From positions 77,681-141,680 of the forward strand of contig JADJQP010000007.1 in the NCBI GenBank assembly GCA_016712665.1: DNA of 64,000 bases, in the 5' to 3' direction. The DNA comes from Bacteroidota bacterium. GTDB taxonomy: Bacteria > Bacteroidota > Bacteroidia > Chitinophagales > Chitinophagaceae. This document shows positions 27,218 to 35,473 of this stretch, piece after piece. The notes under the pieces are model-generated. The model worked only from the letters and a program-made list of their open reading frames with translations, ran no database searches and was not told the DNA's origin. A program made the translations under genes and the position numbers. Positions within the stretch are counted from its first letter, which is position 1. Every line of letters begins with the position of its first letter.

Positions 27218-28546
27218 ATGTCTACAACAACAAAATCAAACATCGATTTAAGTCTTCCTTACAAAGTTGCTGATATCAGTCTAGCTGAATGGGGTAGAAA
27301 GGAAATTCGTTTAGCTGAGGCTGAAATGCCCGGCCTAATGTCTATCAGAGAAGAATTTGGCGCTACACAACCTTTAAAAGGAGCACGTATAGCCGGCTGT
27401 CTTCATATGACCATTCAAACTGCTGTATTAATTGAAACCTTAACTGCTCTTGGTGCAGAGGTTCGATGGAGTTCCTGCAATATATTTTCTACACAAGATC
27501 ATGCAGCAGCAGCTATTGCAGCAGCGGGCATTGGTGTTTTTGCCTGGAAAGGTCAAACGCAAGCAGAGGCCGACTGGTGTATTGAGCAAACCTTATTTTT
27601 TGGTAGCGAAGAGCGCCCCCTAAACATGATTTTAGACGATGGAGGCGATTTAACCAATATGGTGTTTGATCAATATACAGAGTTGATTCAGCATATTAAA
27701 GGCTTAAGCGAAGAAACTACTACCGGAGTGCATCGTTTATATGAGAGAATGGAAAAAGGTACCTTGCCTATTCCGGCCATTAATGTAAATGACTCTGTAA
27801 CCAAATCAAAATTTGATAATAAATACGGCTGTCAAGAATCATTGGTGGATGCTATCAGAAGAGCAACCGACGTGATGATGGCCGGTAAGGTAGCCGTTGT
27901 TGGTGGATATGGAGATGTAGGTAAAGGAAGTGCTCAATCCCTTCGTGGAGCCGGTGCTAGAGTAATTGTAACGGAAATTGATCCGATTTGTGCGTTACAA
28001 GCTGCCATGGACGGGTTTGAAGTAAAGAAAATGGAAGATGCGGTAAAAGAAGCAGACATCGTGGTTACAGCTAGTGGTTGTAGAGATTTAATTTCTGAAA
28101 AGCATTTTAAATTGATGAAAGATAAAGCCATTGTTTGCAATATTGGTCATTTTGATATTGAAATTGATATGGCTTGGTTGAATACCAATTACGGTTCTAC
28201 CAAAGATACCATTAAACCACAGGTAGATTTATACAATATTGATGGCAAGGATATTATTATCCTGGCTGAAGGCCGTTTGGTAAACCTAGGTTGTGCAACC
28301 GGTCATCCTAGTTTTGTGATGAGTAATTCATTTACCAACCAAACCTTAGCTCAAATCGAACTTTGGACCAATCATAGCAGTTATGAAAACAAAGTGTATG
28401 TATTGCCTAAGCATTTGGATGAAAAAGTGGCTCGATTGCACCTTGCCAAAATTGGGGTGGAGCTTGAAACTTTAACTGATGCACAAAGCGCCTATTTGGG
28501 AATTCCTAAGGAAGGTCCATTTAAAAGTGATATGTATCGCTACTAA
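27218..28546 (+). CDS. ahcY: Adenosylhomocysteinase
   Basis: The 442-residue enzyme hydrolyses S-adenosylhomocysteine to adenosine and homocysteine, recycling the product of methyltransferases. FSTQDHAAAAIA and the NAD-binding GGYGDVGKG (about residues 228-236) are the family signatures. CNIGHFDIEIDM and the C-terminal SDMYRY are also as expected. It is full length, with its own promoter and terminator. Several methyltransferases in the window would generate its substrate. Confidence 0.97.
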   Translation: MSTTTKSNIDLSLPYKVADISLAEWGRKEIRLAEAEMPGLMSIREEFGATQPLKGARIAGCLHMTIQTAVLIETLTALGAEVRWSSCNIFSTQDHAAAAIAAAGIGVFAWKGQTQAEADWCIEQTLFFGSEERPLNMILDDGGDLTNMVFDQYTELIQHIKGLSEETTTGVHRLYERMEKGTLPIPAINVNDSVTKSKFDNKYGCQESLVDAIRRATDVMMAGKVAVVGGYGDVGKGSAQSLRGAGARVIVTEIDPICALQAAMDGFEVKKMEDAVKEADIVVTASGCRDLISEKHFKLMKDKAIVCNIGHFDIEIDMAWLNTNYGSTKDTIKPQVDLYNIDGKDIIILAEGRLVNLGCATGHPSFVMSNSFTNQTLAQIELWTNHSSYENKVYVLPKHLDEKVARLHLAKIGVELETLTDAQSAYLGIPKEGPFKSDMYRY

Positions 28547-28565
28547 TCGATACTATATTTAATAT

Positions 28566-28594
28566 AAAGCCGTTCCGAAAGGGACGGTTTTTTT
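28566..28594 (+). terminator. Hairpin terminator after ahcY
   Basis: Stem CCGTTCC / GGGACGG with a GAAA tetraloop (28570-28587), then an eight-base T-run (28588 on). Confidence 0.85.
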
Positions 28595-28636
28595 GTGCAG
28601 TGTTTGGTAAGATTGGATATATTGCCACAAACGTAT

Positions 28637-28644
28637 TACTTTTG
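28637..28644 (+). promoter_or_regulatory. Promoter -7 box (TACTTTTG), leaderless spacing
   Basis: Exact TAnnTTTG match that ends one base before ATG 28646 and four before ATG 28649. Transcription would start at about the second ATG. Confidence 0.6.
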
Positions 28645-28645
28645 A

Positions 28646-29318
28646 ATGATGAAAAAATATGCGCTCATTGTGGCCGCGGGAGCTGGGACAAGGATGCAAT
28701 CAGAGGTGCCAAAACAGTTTTTGCCTTTGAACGGAAGGCCTTTGTTTTATTACTCTGTTCAAACATTTTTTGGAAAGCTTCGCCGATATCGAAATTGTTT
28801 TGATATTTCCGAAGAAGTATCAATATAACGAATCGGAAATGCTCCAGTATTTTGACGACCGTTCCCGAATCAAAATAGTACGAGGGGGAGATACCCGGTT
28901 TGAGTCGGTAAAGAATGGTTTGGCTGAGGTAGGAGAGGGCATCGTTTTTATTCACGATGCCGTCAGGCCTTTTATCAACAAAGAGTTGCTTACAGATTTG
29001 TTACGTGTTGCGTCCGACAAAGGAAACGCCATACCTTTTACAGAAGTGGTAGATAGTTTGCGGTTTGTAGACAAAGAACAAAATTGCAGTATCGATAGAA
29101 GTTTGTATAAAGCAATTCAAACGCCACAGGTTTTTAATGCGCAATTGATTCAATCGGCTTTTGAACAAGCATACGATCCTCTATTTACAGATGATGCTTC
29201 GGTATTGGAAAAACAGGGTGAAAAAATTAATTTGGTGGCCGGCTTGCGCGAAAATATCAAAATCACACAAGCCATTGATTTGAAAATAGCAGAAATAATA
29301 CTGAAGGATTGGGTCTGA
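28646..29318 (+). CDS. ispD: 2-C-methyl-D-erythritol 4-phosphate cytidylyltransferase, one frameshift
   Basis: IspD makes CDP-methylerythritol in the MEP isoprenoid pathway. The start MKKYALIVAAGAGTRMQSEVPKQFLPL carries the nucleotide-binding signature. The second part (GGDTRFESVKNGL, FIHDAVRPFI, QTPQVF, FTDDASVLE) has the remaining family motifs. The two are out of frame at the T-run 28766-28771. Removing one T gives a 223-residue protein, normal for IspD. The Met at 28649 is a likely alternative start. Because the pathway is usually essential, the break is probably a sequencing error. Confidence 0.9.
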
Positions 29319-29337
29319 AAGGAAAAACCCAAGAAAA

Positions 29338-30366
29338 TTATCTGCTCGAAACGCCTACAATATTCAATTTCTTGGTGTAAAATCCATCTCTAATAGAGTC
29401 GGTAGTGGCTTTGGTAAACGGTATTTGCTTCATGGTTCGAATGGCACGAGTAGAAATAATTCCCAATACATCTTCTCCTTTCAAATTGGTAAAATTCGGC
29501 TTTATTTGATCGTAGGTAATACCACCTTGCGCAGTAGTAGCATCGATATACGTTTTTAAAGTTTGTCCGCCTGCTAAAACCATCAAATCCGGTGTGTCTA
29601 CCCGACGACTAATATAGGCAGGTGGCACCCCCAATTCGCTAAATAGCGACAAATAAAAATCGGTATTTTTCATGGTAGCTGTTACCGCGCCGCCATCAGA
29701 TCCCAATACATTTCTGATTAGAGGAACATCTTTGTACTGATAGGTTGTATCCAAGGTGTTGGTATTGATTTCTTCATACCAAAAACATAAAGTGATATCA
29801 TAGAATACGGCATTGGCTGGTGCATTCCATGCAAAATTGTACAGTTCGAAAGGAACTGCAAAATCTAATTGTTGGGTGTTGATGAATGGGTTTTGAAATC
29901 GCAGCTGAGCCGTGTCAATAATGTTGGTTTCTCCTTCAATTTCTTTTCCGGAACTTAGATTTTTTATTTTGATTCGATAGGTTCGGCTACTATTCAAAGG
30001 TTTTTTTACTTTGTAGGCATAATTGGGAGTTGTAGCAAATATCCCGCTATCTTTTTGATATCCCTCGAGGTTTAAGTCAACGCGTGTTAGCGGAATGGTA
30101 TTCACTACGGTGCCATTGCTAATCTCCTCCATTTTTACTTCCAAATTATTATAATAGATGGAGTCGGAATTTTGAGCCAAAAGAAGATTGTCTTGCTTTT
30201 CATCATAATATCCTTTAGTAATTTTGACATAATGGGCGGTATCTGACTGCGATAACAAGGTAAAAACTGCCGTAATATCTTTGTAATCAGCTCCAACACT
30301 GAAATCTTTATTACAAGCAGTAAACAAAAAAAGGCTGGCAATAAACAGAAAGGGGATTTTATTCAT
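29338..30366 (-). CDS. DUF4249-like lipoprotein
   Basis: The 342-residue protein starts MNKIPFLFIASLFLFTAC, so it carries a lipobox (FTAC) and should be lipid-anchored. The sequence after it, with beta-rich strands and PLTRVDLNLEGYQKDSGIFAT, fits the DUF4249 pattern seen in many Bacteroidota loci. I placed the start at 30366 because the upstream extension is not signal-like. A leaderless-type promoter box precedes it. It ends 19 bases from the convergent ispD gene. The role is unknown. Confidence 0.78.
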   Translation of the reverse strand: MNKIPFLFIASLFLFTACNKDFSVGADYKDITAVFTLLSQSDTAHYVKITKGYYDEKQDNLLLAQNSDSIYYNNLEVKMEEISNGTVVNTIPLTRVDLNLEGYQKDSGIFATTPNYAYKVKKPLNSSRTYRIKIKNLSSGKEIEGETNIIDTAQLRFQNPFINTQQLDFAVPFELYNFAWNAPANAVFYDITLCFWYEEINTNTLDTTYQYKDVPLIRNVLGSDGGAVTATMKNTDFYLSLFSELGVPPAYISRRVDTPDLMVLAGGQTLKTYIDATTAQGGITYDQIKPNFTNLKGEDVLGIISTRAIRTMKQIPFTKATTDSIRDGFYTKKLNIVGVSSR

Positions 30367-30372
30367 GGTGAG

Positions 30373-30380
30373 CAAATCTA
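30373..30380 (-). promoter_or_regulatory. Promoter -7 box (TAGATTTG), leaderless spacing
   Basis: Minus-strand TAGATTTG ends six bases before the lipoprotein start codon at 30366. Confidence 0.55.
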
Positions 30381-30421
30381 AGCATTTTTTGAATATTTCA
30401 ACATTCAAGAAGAGGATAATG

Positions 30422-30429
30422 TACTTTTG
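30422..30429 (+). promoter_or_regulatory. Promoter -7 box (TACTTTTG) for argS
   Basis: Exact TAnnTTTG match 20 bases before ATG 30450. Confidence 0.55.
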
Positions 30430-30449
30430 CGAAAAATTACTTGATATCA

Positions 30450-32225
30450 ATGAATATTGTTAGCATACTGAAAGCTTCTATCCAAAAAGCGGTGGAGGCA
30501 CTATATGATAAAAAGGTGTCCCTAGAGGAACTTTCTATTAATGAAACCAAAGCGGAGTTTTCGGGCGATTATACGTTAGTAACCTTTTCGCTTACCAAAT
30601 TATTACAAAAAAAGCCGGATGAAATTGCCCATGAGTTAGGAAGTTATTTGTTGGCGAACGATCCTTTAGTAACAGACTTTGAAGTGATTAAAGGCTTTTT
30701 GAATGTAACCATTCATAGCGATTATTTTATTGAGTTTCTCGCCGGTAACTATTCCAATTCACAGTATGGCAAAAGCGATTGGGCTCATGAAAAAATAATG
30801 GTAGAATATTCGTCGCCCAACACAAACAAGCCTTTGCATTTTGGTCATTTGCGAAATATTTTTCTGGGACATGCCGTTGCAGCCATATTAAAAAATGTCG
30901 GCAATGAAGTAGTCAAAGTAAATTTAATTAACGATAGGGGTATTCATATTTGCAAGAGTATGATAGCCTGGCAATTATTTGCCAATGGCATTACCCCCGA
31001 GCAGGCACATGTAAAAGGCGATCATTTTGTTGGGGATTATTATGTGAAATTTAATGATGAGTATAAATTGCAGGTTGCCACTTTGATTGCGGATGGTATG
31101 AATGAGGAACTTGCCAAAAAAGAGGCGCCCATTATGCTGGCAGCGCAAGATATGTTACGTAAATGGGAGGCAGGCGATGAAGCCACGCTGACACTTTGGA
31201 AAACCATGAATAGTTGGGTATATGCAGGTTTCGACGTGAGCTATAAAAAGCTAGGTATTACCTTCGAACATATTTATTATGAAAGTCAAACCTACTTATC
31301 CGGCAAATCGATTGTTGAAAAGGCATTGGCGAATCAATTATTATTTCAAAAGGAAGATCAATCGGTATGGATTGATTTAACGGATGCGGGTCTTGACCAA
31401 AAGCTATTATTGCGTGGTGACGGCACCTCAGTATATATGACCCAGGATATTGGTACGGCCATGCTCAAATACAATGATTATCACACCGATAAATCGGTGT
31501 ATGTGATAGGCGACGAGCAAAATTATCATATGCAGGTGTTGAAGTTAATCATGCAAAAAATGAAAGAGCCATGTGCAGATGGTATTCAACATTTGAGTTA
31601 TGGAATGGTGGAACTTCCCACCGGCAAAATGAAAAGCAGGGAAGGCACTGTAGTGGATGCCGATGATATGGTAGATGAGATGGTGGGTATTGCTAAAAAA
31701 AATACTGAAGAATTGGGTAAAGTAGATGGATTCAGCAGTGAAGAACTTCTGCAACTTTACAATACCTTGGGTTTGGGGGCTTTGAAATTTTATTTACTTC
31801 GTGTAGATCCTAAAAAGAAAATGATATTTAATCCGGAGGAGAGCATTGACTTTCACGGGTTTACCGGACCTTTTGTACAGTATAGTCATGCACGTATCAG
31901 TTCCATTTTACGCAAAGCAACTGTTGAGGATTTAACATTGGACGTGAAACCTGCCATAAGCCGTACCGAAAAGAACCTTCTTAAATTACTGGAACAATAT
32001 CCCGCCATTCTTTTTCAGGCTGCAAAAGAAATGAATCCTTCCATTGTATGCAATGCTGTGTATCAGGTGGCCAAAGAGTTCAATGCTTTTTTGGTAGATC
32101 ATTCGGTGTTAAAAGCAGCGGATGCCAATACCATGAAACAGCGCTTGCAAATATGCTTGTTGTGCAAGCATGTAATTGCACATGGTTTGCATTTATTGGG
32201 GATTGCTGCGCCTGAAAGAATGTAG
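30450..32225 (+). CDS. argS: Arginyl-tRNA synthetase
   Basis: The 591-residue class I synthetase has an N-terminal additional domain, then SSPNTNKPLHFGHLRN with HFGH (residues 130-133) as the HIGH motif, INDRGIHICK, GDEQNYHMQVL, and GKMKSREG as the KMSKS-like loop. The C-terminal DALR-type domain follows (FVQYSHARISSIL onward) and it ends in AAPERM. The start is ATG 30450; the upstream TTG at 30441 is less likely. It is intact. Confidence 0.96.
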   Translation: MNIVSILKASIQKAVEALYDKKVSLEELSINETKAEFSGDYTLVTFSLTKLLQKKPDEIAHELGSYLLANDPLVTDFEVIKGFLNVTIHSDYFIEFLAGNYSNSQYGKSDWAHEKIMVEYSSPNTNKPLHFGHLRNIFLGHAVAAILKNVGNEVVKVNLINDRGIHICKSMIAWQLFANGITPEQAHVKGDHFVGDYYVKFNDEYKLQVATLIADGMNEELAKKEAPIMLAAQDMLRKWEAGDEATLTLWKTMNSWVYAGFDVSYKKLGITFEHIYYESQTYLSGKSIVEKALANQLLFQKEDQSVWIDLTDAGLDQKLLLRGDGTSVYMTQDIGTAMLKYNDYHTDKSVYVIGDEQNYHMQVLKLIMQKMKEPCADGIQHLSYGMVELPTGKMKSREGTVVDADDMVDEMVGIAKKNTEELGKVDGFSSEELLQLYNTLGLGALKFYLLRVDPKKKMIFNPEESIDFHGFTGPFVQYSHARISSILRKATVEDLTLDVKPAISRTEKNLLKLLEQYPAILFQAAKEMNPSIVCNAVYQVAKEFNAFLVDHSVLKAADANTMKQRLQICLLCKHVIAHGLHLLGIAAPERM

Positions 32226-32293
32226 GGTAGCCTGATTTTGAATTTGGGATGAGAATTTTGGAAAATGGATATAGAAATGAACGTCAGAATCCC

Positions 32294-32320
32294 GAGGGGG
32301 AGACTCTGCGGGGAACAAAG
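32294..32320 (+). repeat. GC-rich degenerate intergenic repeat, copy A
   Basis: The core CTCTGCGGGGAACA resembles CTTTGTGGGGAGCATA near 32888 and CTCTGCGTGAACA near 35332. All three are in intergenic DNA of the same small region. The similarity is judged by eye. Confidence 0.35.
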
Positions 32321-32353
32321 GCCGGTTAATAATTAAACCAAGAACTAATTTAT

Positions 32354-32611
32354 ATGAAACAGCTATCAATTATTCTACTGGCGTTAATTGCTATTTCATG
32401 CAATAAGAAAAGGTGCTATAAATGCGTATTGATAGAGCCCTACTATAATTTGGCTGGGCAGTATGACGGTTCGAAAACAACAACCTCTGAACGATGCGGA
32501 ATGAGTGAAGCTGAGAGGTGGAAATATGAAAATGAAAATACAAAAACTGTTGTACTCTCACCCTCCCAAACTTTTGAATATACAATGAAATGTTCGTTGA
32601 AATCAAAATGA
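32354..32611 (+). CDS. Small lipoprotein, unknown
   Basis: The 85-residue frame begins MKQLSIILLALIAISC, a lipoprotein signal with Cys16, then KKRCYKC. Four further Cys are present (in CYKCVLIEP, ERCG and MKCS), which suggests disulfides in an exported protein. No domain is recognised. Its stop is followed by a region with no further gene. It lies in an accessory patch of lower-conservation genes. Confidence 0.6.
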   Translation: MKQLSIILLALIAISCNKKRCYKCVLIEPYYNLAGQYDGSKTTTSERCGMSEAERWKYENENTKTVVLSPSQTFEYTMKCSLKSK

Positions 32612-32923
32612 GGCACTAGTTGTTCGAGATGTTTGCCCTAGCTGTTCGAGATGTTCGGCTCTGTGCCACTGTCCATATATATTCTTGCGCCCGATGGAGC
32701 ATTTACAAACAAATACCTGAATCAAACTGTATCACCAAGTCCTCGGATTATTTGTGCTGTTCAGGCAGTTACCATTTCGTATTATTAATCACAAAGTGTA
32801 TTTAATGTACAAGAACTGTATTAAATTTGATACATAAGATTATTGGGAGATGAATTTAAAACAAACTACGGCGCTTCCATACGGGGACTTTGTGGGGAGC
32901 ATAGAATTAATTTAGGGTAAGCC
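32612..32923 (+). other. Gene-free stretch with a tandem repeat and GC-rich patch
   Basis: The 13-base unit TGTTCGAGATGTT occurs at 32621-32633 and again at 32643-32655, 22 bases apart. The piece at 32881-32910 resembles the GC-rich repeat near 32300. No gene is supportable; the frames lack start context and homology. Confidence 0.45.
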
Positions 32924-33775
32924 ATGCCAACGAAATTTTTTGAACTAACATTTAGCGATGAGAATAAAGAGTATAGGGATCTAATTTGCGAAAATATTGG
33001 ACCGGGAGTGGGCTATTTTATTAATAAGTATAACCAATTTTTCAACAAATTGAAATTTCCATTTGGAAGGTTTATTAGGATAAGGGTAAGACGGTATGAC
33101 TCTGAATTTACGATAGAAAATCCAACAAGGGGATTGTATTGGGCGTTAAATGTTTTCTATACAAATTTTGATATGGAAGGCTTTTTTAGAAAATCCAATG
33201 ACGAAAAAAAGGAGGAAATAATAAAAATAATGATGAAAACTTCAAAGGCAGTTTGTGAAAAGTTTAATTTTGATTATGCAACATTTGATGAGTGCTTTCA
33301 GCAAATTTTTGAATCAGATTACAAAAAATATCATAAACGTGTAAGTAAGATATTTGTACCCCCCTCCAAACATATTAAGGCTTGGTTTCAGCATGAAATC
33401 GAATTGTCTCACACTGATATTTTTTTGATGGTGGAAAATAAAAGTAACAAGGATCTCTTTAAGATTCCAATTTACTTGGATAATGATTTTGGAGACATTG
33501 CATTCAGCTATTTAAATGGCGAAACAAATTGGATAGACAATCGTTACCTAGAGGTAAAAAATGAAACGAAGGAAGTGATTCATATTATTGATACTGAAAG
33601 TCACTCCTTCAAAGTGAAATTTGCACCCCAAAAAGGGTGGTCTGAAAAGTACCTTTCAATAAAGCTACAACAGGAATTGTCCAAAACTCATGATGAATGG
33701 AAATCACTAAATACTGAAATCAATGCCGAATTTCGAAAATTGCAGGAACAATTCTGGGTAGACCATTCAAGATAA
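32924..33775 (+). CDS. Protein of unknown function
   Basis: The 283-residue protein has no signal peptide or membrane helix. It is rich in Lys, Glu, Phe and Tyr. A conserved-looking segment LYWALNVFYTNFDMEGFFRKS (about residues 67-87) and a charged C-terminal helix (QQELSKTHDEWKSLNTEI) are visible. I do not recognise a family. It stands alone between a noncoding patch and a convergent AAA+ ATPase gene, within the accessory region at 32.2-35.5 kb. It could be a horizontally acquired gene. No function can be stated. Confidence 0.65.
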   Translation: MPTKFFELTFSDENKEYRDLICENIGPGVGYFINKYNQFFNKLKFPFGRFIRIRVRRYDSEFTIENPTRGLYWALNVFYTNFDMEGFFRKSNDEKKEEIIKIMMKTSKAVCEKFNFDYATFDECFQQIFESDYKKYHKRVSKIFVPPSKHIKAWFQHEIELSHTDIFLMVENKSNKDLFKIPIYLDNDFGDIAFSYLNGETNWIDNRYLEVKNETKEVIHIIDTESHSFKVKFAPQKGWSEKYLSIKLQQELSKTHDEWKSLNTEINAEFRKLQEQFWVDHSR

Positions 33776-33858
33776 GGTTGGGGCACAATGATAATTATAA
33801 TCGCCAGCGGGAGCTCGTTTTTCAAAGTATTTCGTTCGTTGTATCATTGCGATTTATT

Positions 33859-34992
33859 TTATTTTCGTTGTAGCCATCGCATGAGAAATTTATCATACAC
33901 AGCATAGTGTACGTTTTCTGTATCTCCATTTTTATACACCATTTCTTTTTCTATCAATGATTCAAGACTTCGTTTTACAATAGCAGAACTTCCTAAATTG
34001 TATTTGTGTATAAAATGTCTTGTGTATGGTTGTGTTACTCTTTCTTCCAATGCCAGGGCGTTTAGCAAGTGCCATTGTGTGGGAGTCAGTAAATTTCTAT
34101 ACTGAAAAAAATTACCTTTCATTTCATAAAAAATGGAAAGTATTACCTGATTAATGTTTTCGCGTGTTACTGTTTTTTGTTTTTGCTCAAATATATCATG
34201 GCACAGTCGCTGTGTATAGTACGTATAGCCATTTGTAAAATCTAATATGTACTCAATAGCATCGTCTTGTATTTTGTATGTATCGTTTAAAAACATTTTT
34301 GTGATAAAATCATGATACACTTTTCTCTCTATTGGTTCTAGGTGTAAATTGCTGCAGCTTCCATAAAATGGACGTTTGGCACTATTAAATATTTCGTGCA
34401 TCATAGTTTGGTTGCTACCGCAAAAAATAAACGTAACATTTTGTAACTGTTGCATTACAGTGCGTAGGATTGCCTCTATATTTTTTTCAGGGTAAGTCAA
34501 TATTTGCTGAAATTCGTCTAAGGCTATGACTATTTTTATATTTTGCTGATCTAAGAATGTAAGCAATTGAGGAATCGTTTTTTCTAATTGTTTGGGTTGT
34601 GCAATATCTAGTGAAAGCTCCGGCGCACCTGTTAATTCATCTACACTTAGCGTAGGTCGAAACAATTTAATATATTCCCAAAAGGATTTTCCTATGCCTT
34701 TTTTTTCTGGAAATATAGTATAAATACTTTTTGCTAATTGGTTTGTGAGGTCTTTGAGGTTTTGCGTAGCATAGATGTCTACATAAATACATTTTTGATT
34801 TCTTTTTTTGCTTAGTAGATGAAATACATGATGTATCAATGCCGATTTGCCCAATCTTCGTAAGGCAAATAAGGTAGTATGCTTCTGTTGTGCAATATTA
34901 GAAAGGAGCATGTTTGTTTCTACTTCTCTATCACAAAAATATTCAGCACCTAAATATCTATTTATTCCAAATGGATTCGTTGGTTTTTCCAT
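33859..34992 (-). CDS. AAA+ ATPase of archaeal-ATPase type (STAND-like)
   Basis: The 377-residue protein starts with NPFGINRYLGAEYFCDRE, then a Walker A-like ALRRLGKSALI (Gly48-Lys49-Ser50). The first Gly of GxxxxGK[ST] is Ala43 here. VIALDEFQQIL is Walker B (Asp-Glu), and FIFCGSNQTMMHEIF is the sensor region. A C-terminal winged-helix-like domain follows (about 285-377). Such ATPases are common, multi-copy, poorly understood bacterial genes. The promoter contains four 14-bp repeats, which suggests autoregulation or DNA binding. The gene is isolated in the accessory patch. Confidence 0.82.
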   Translation of the reverse strand: MEKPTNPFGINRYLGAEYFCDREVETNMLLSNIAQQKHTTLFALRRLGKSALIHHVFHLLSKKRNQKCIYVDIYATQNLKDLTNQLAKSIYTIFPEKKGIGKSFWEYIKLFRPTLSVDELTGAPELSLDIAQPKQLEKTIPQLLTFLDQQNIKIVIALDEFQQILTYPEKNIEAILRTVMQQLQNVTFIFCGSNQTMMHEIFNSAKRPFYGSCSNLHLEPIERKVYHDFITKMFLNDTYKIQDDAIEYILDFTNGYTYYTQRLCHDIFEQKQKTVTRENINQVILSIFYEMKGNFFQYRNLLTPTQWHLLNALALEERVTQPYTRHFIHKYNLGSSAIVKRSLESLIEKEMVYKNGDTENVHYAVYDKFLMRWLQRK

Positions 34993-34996
34993 ATCA

Positions 34997-35004
34997 CAAA
35001 TATA
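34997..35004 (-). promoter_or_regulatory. Promoter -7 box (TATATTTG), leaderless spacing, next to 14-bp repeats
   Basis: Minus-strand TATATTTG ends four bases before ATG 34992. The array of 14-bp repeats begins immediately upstream and would cover the -33 region. Confidence 0.6.
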
Positions 35005-35059
35005 CTATACAATTTGCATTATACAAAATGTATAACGCAAATTGTATAACGAATTTTGT
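35004..35059. repeat. Array of four contiguous 14-bp units in a promoter
   Basis: Plus-strand units: ACTATACAATTTGC, ATTATACAAAATGT, ATAACGCAAATTGT, ATAACGAATTTTGT. Most share A-T-x-A-x-x-C/G-A-A and a T-x-T-G-like end. The first and third also form an inverted repeat (ATACAATTTGC / GCAAATTGTAT). It looks like an operator or iteron group in front of the AAA+ ATPase gene. Confidence 0.7.
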
Positions 35060-35473
35060 GTAATTATTTTTGTTTTTAAAAATGGATTCCTTCCTATTAT
35101 GCATCCGAGCAACACAAATTGTATTTAGGTTTTACTTAATATTGTTTATGATTTTGCCAACCCCGTTTGCGGCAGGAATGTGGTGAGGCCATTTCGGGCT
35201 GGCTTCCTGTGCATGCAAAAGGTGTCCAACCTACCTTCTTTCGCCTCATTCTTTCGCTAGTGTTCGTGTACATTCTTGCGTGCGATGCGAAAACGCTTCC
35301 TTCAGAAAGTTGCAGCGTCCTGAGGCGAAGGCTCTGCGTGAACAGAATTTCTATAATGGCATGCTTTCAATCGGTTCAGAGAACCATTTTTATCTTACCT
35401 ACGGGAAGCCGCAGTTCCATACATCCCGAAGAGCCAAGAACTTTATGCAAAGAAGAATTTATGAACGCATCTC
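35060..35473. other. GC-rich gene-free region
   Basis: The 414 bases include a GC-rich piece at about 35155-35420. Its short frames have no start context, domain or family pattern. TTCTTGCG-x-x-CGATG (35274-35287) and CTCTGCG (35332-35338) echo sequences near 32680 and 32304. Confidence 0.45.

Noticed and set aside
28766..28771. Programmed frameshifting in ispD at a T-run
   Set aside because: Other genes show similar run-length breaks in both directions, and no stimulatory structure is evident, so sequencing error is simpler.
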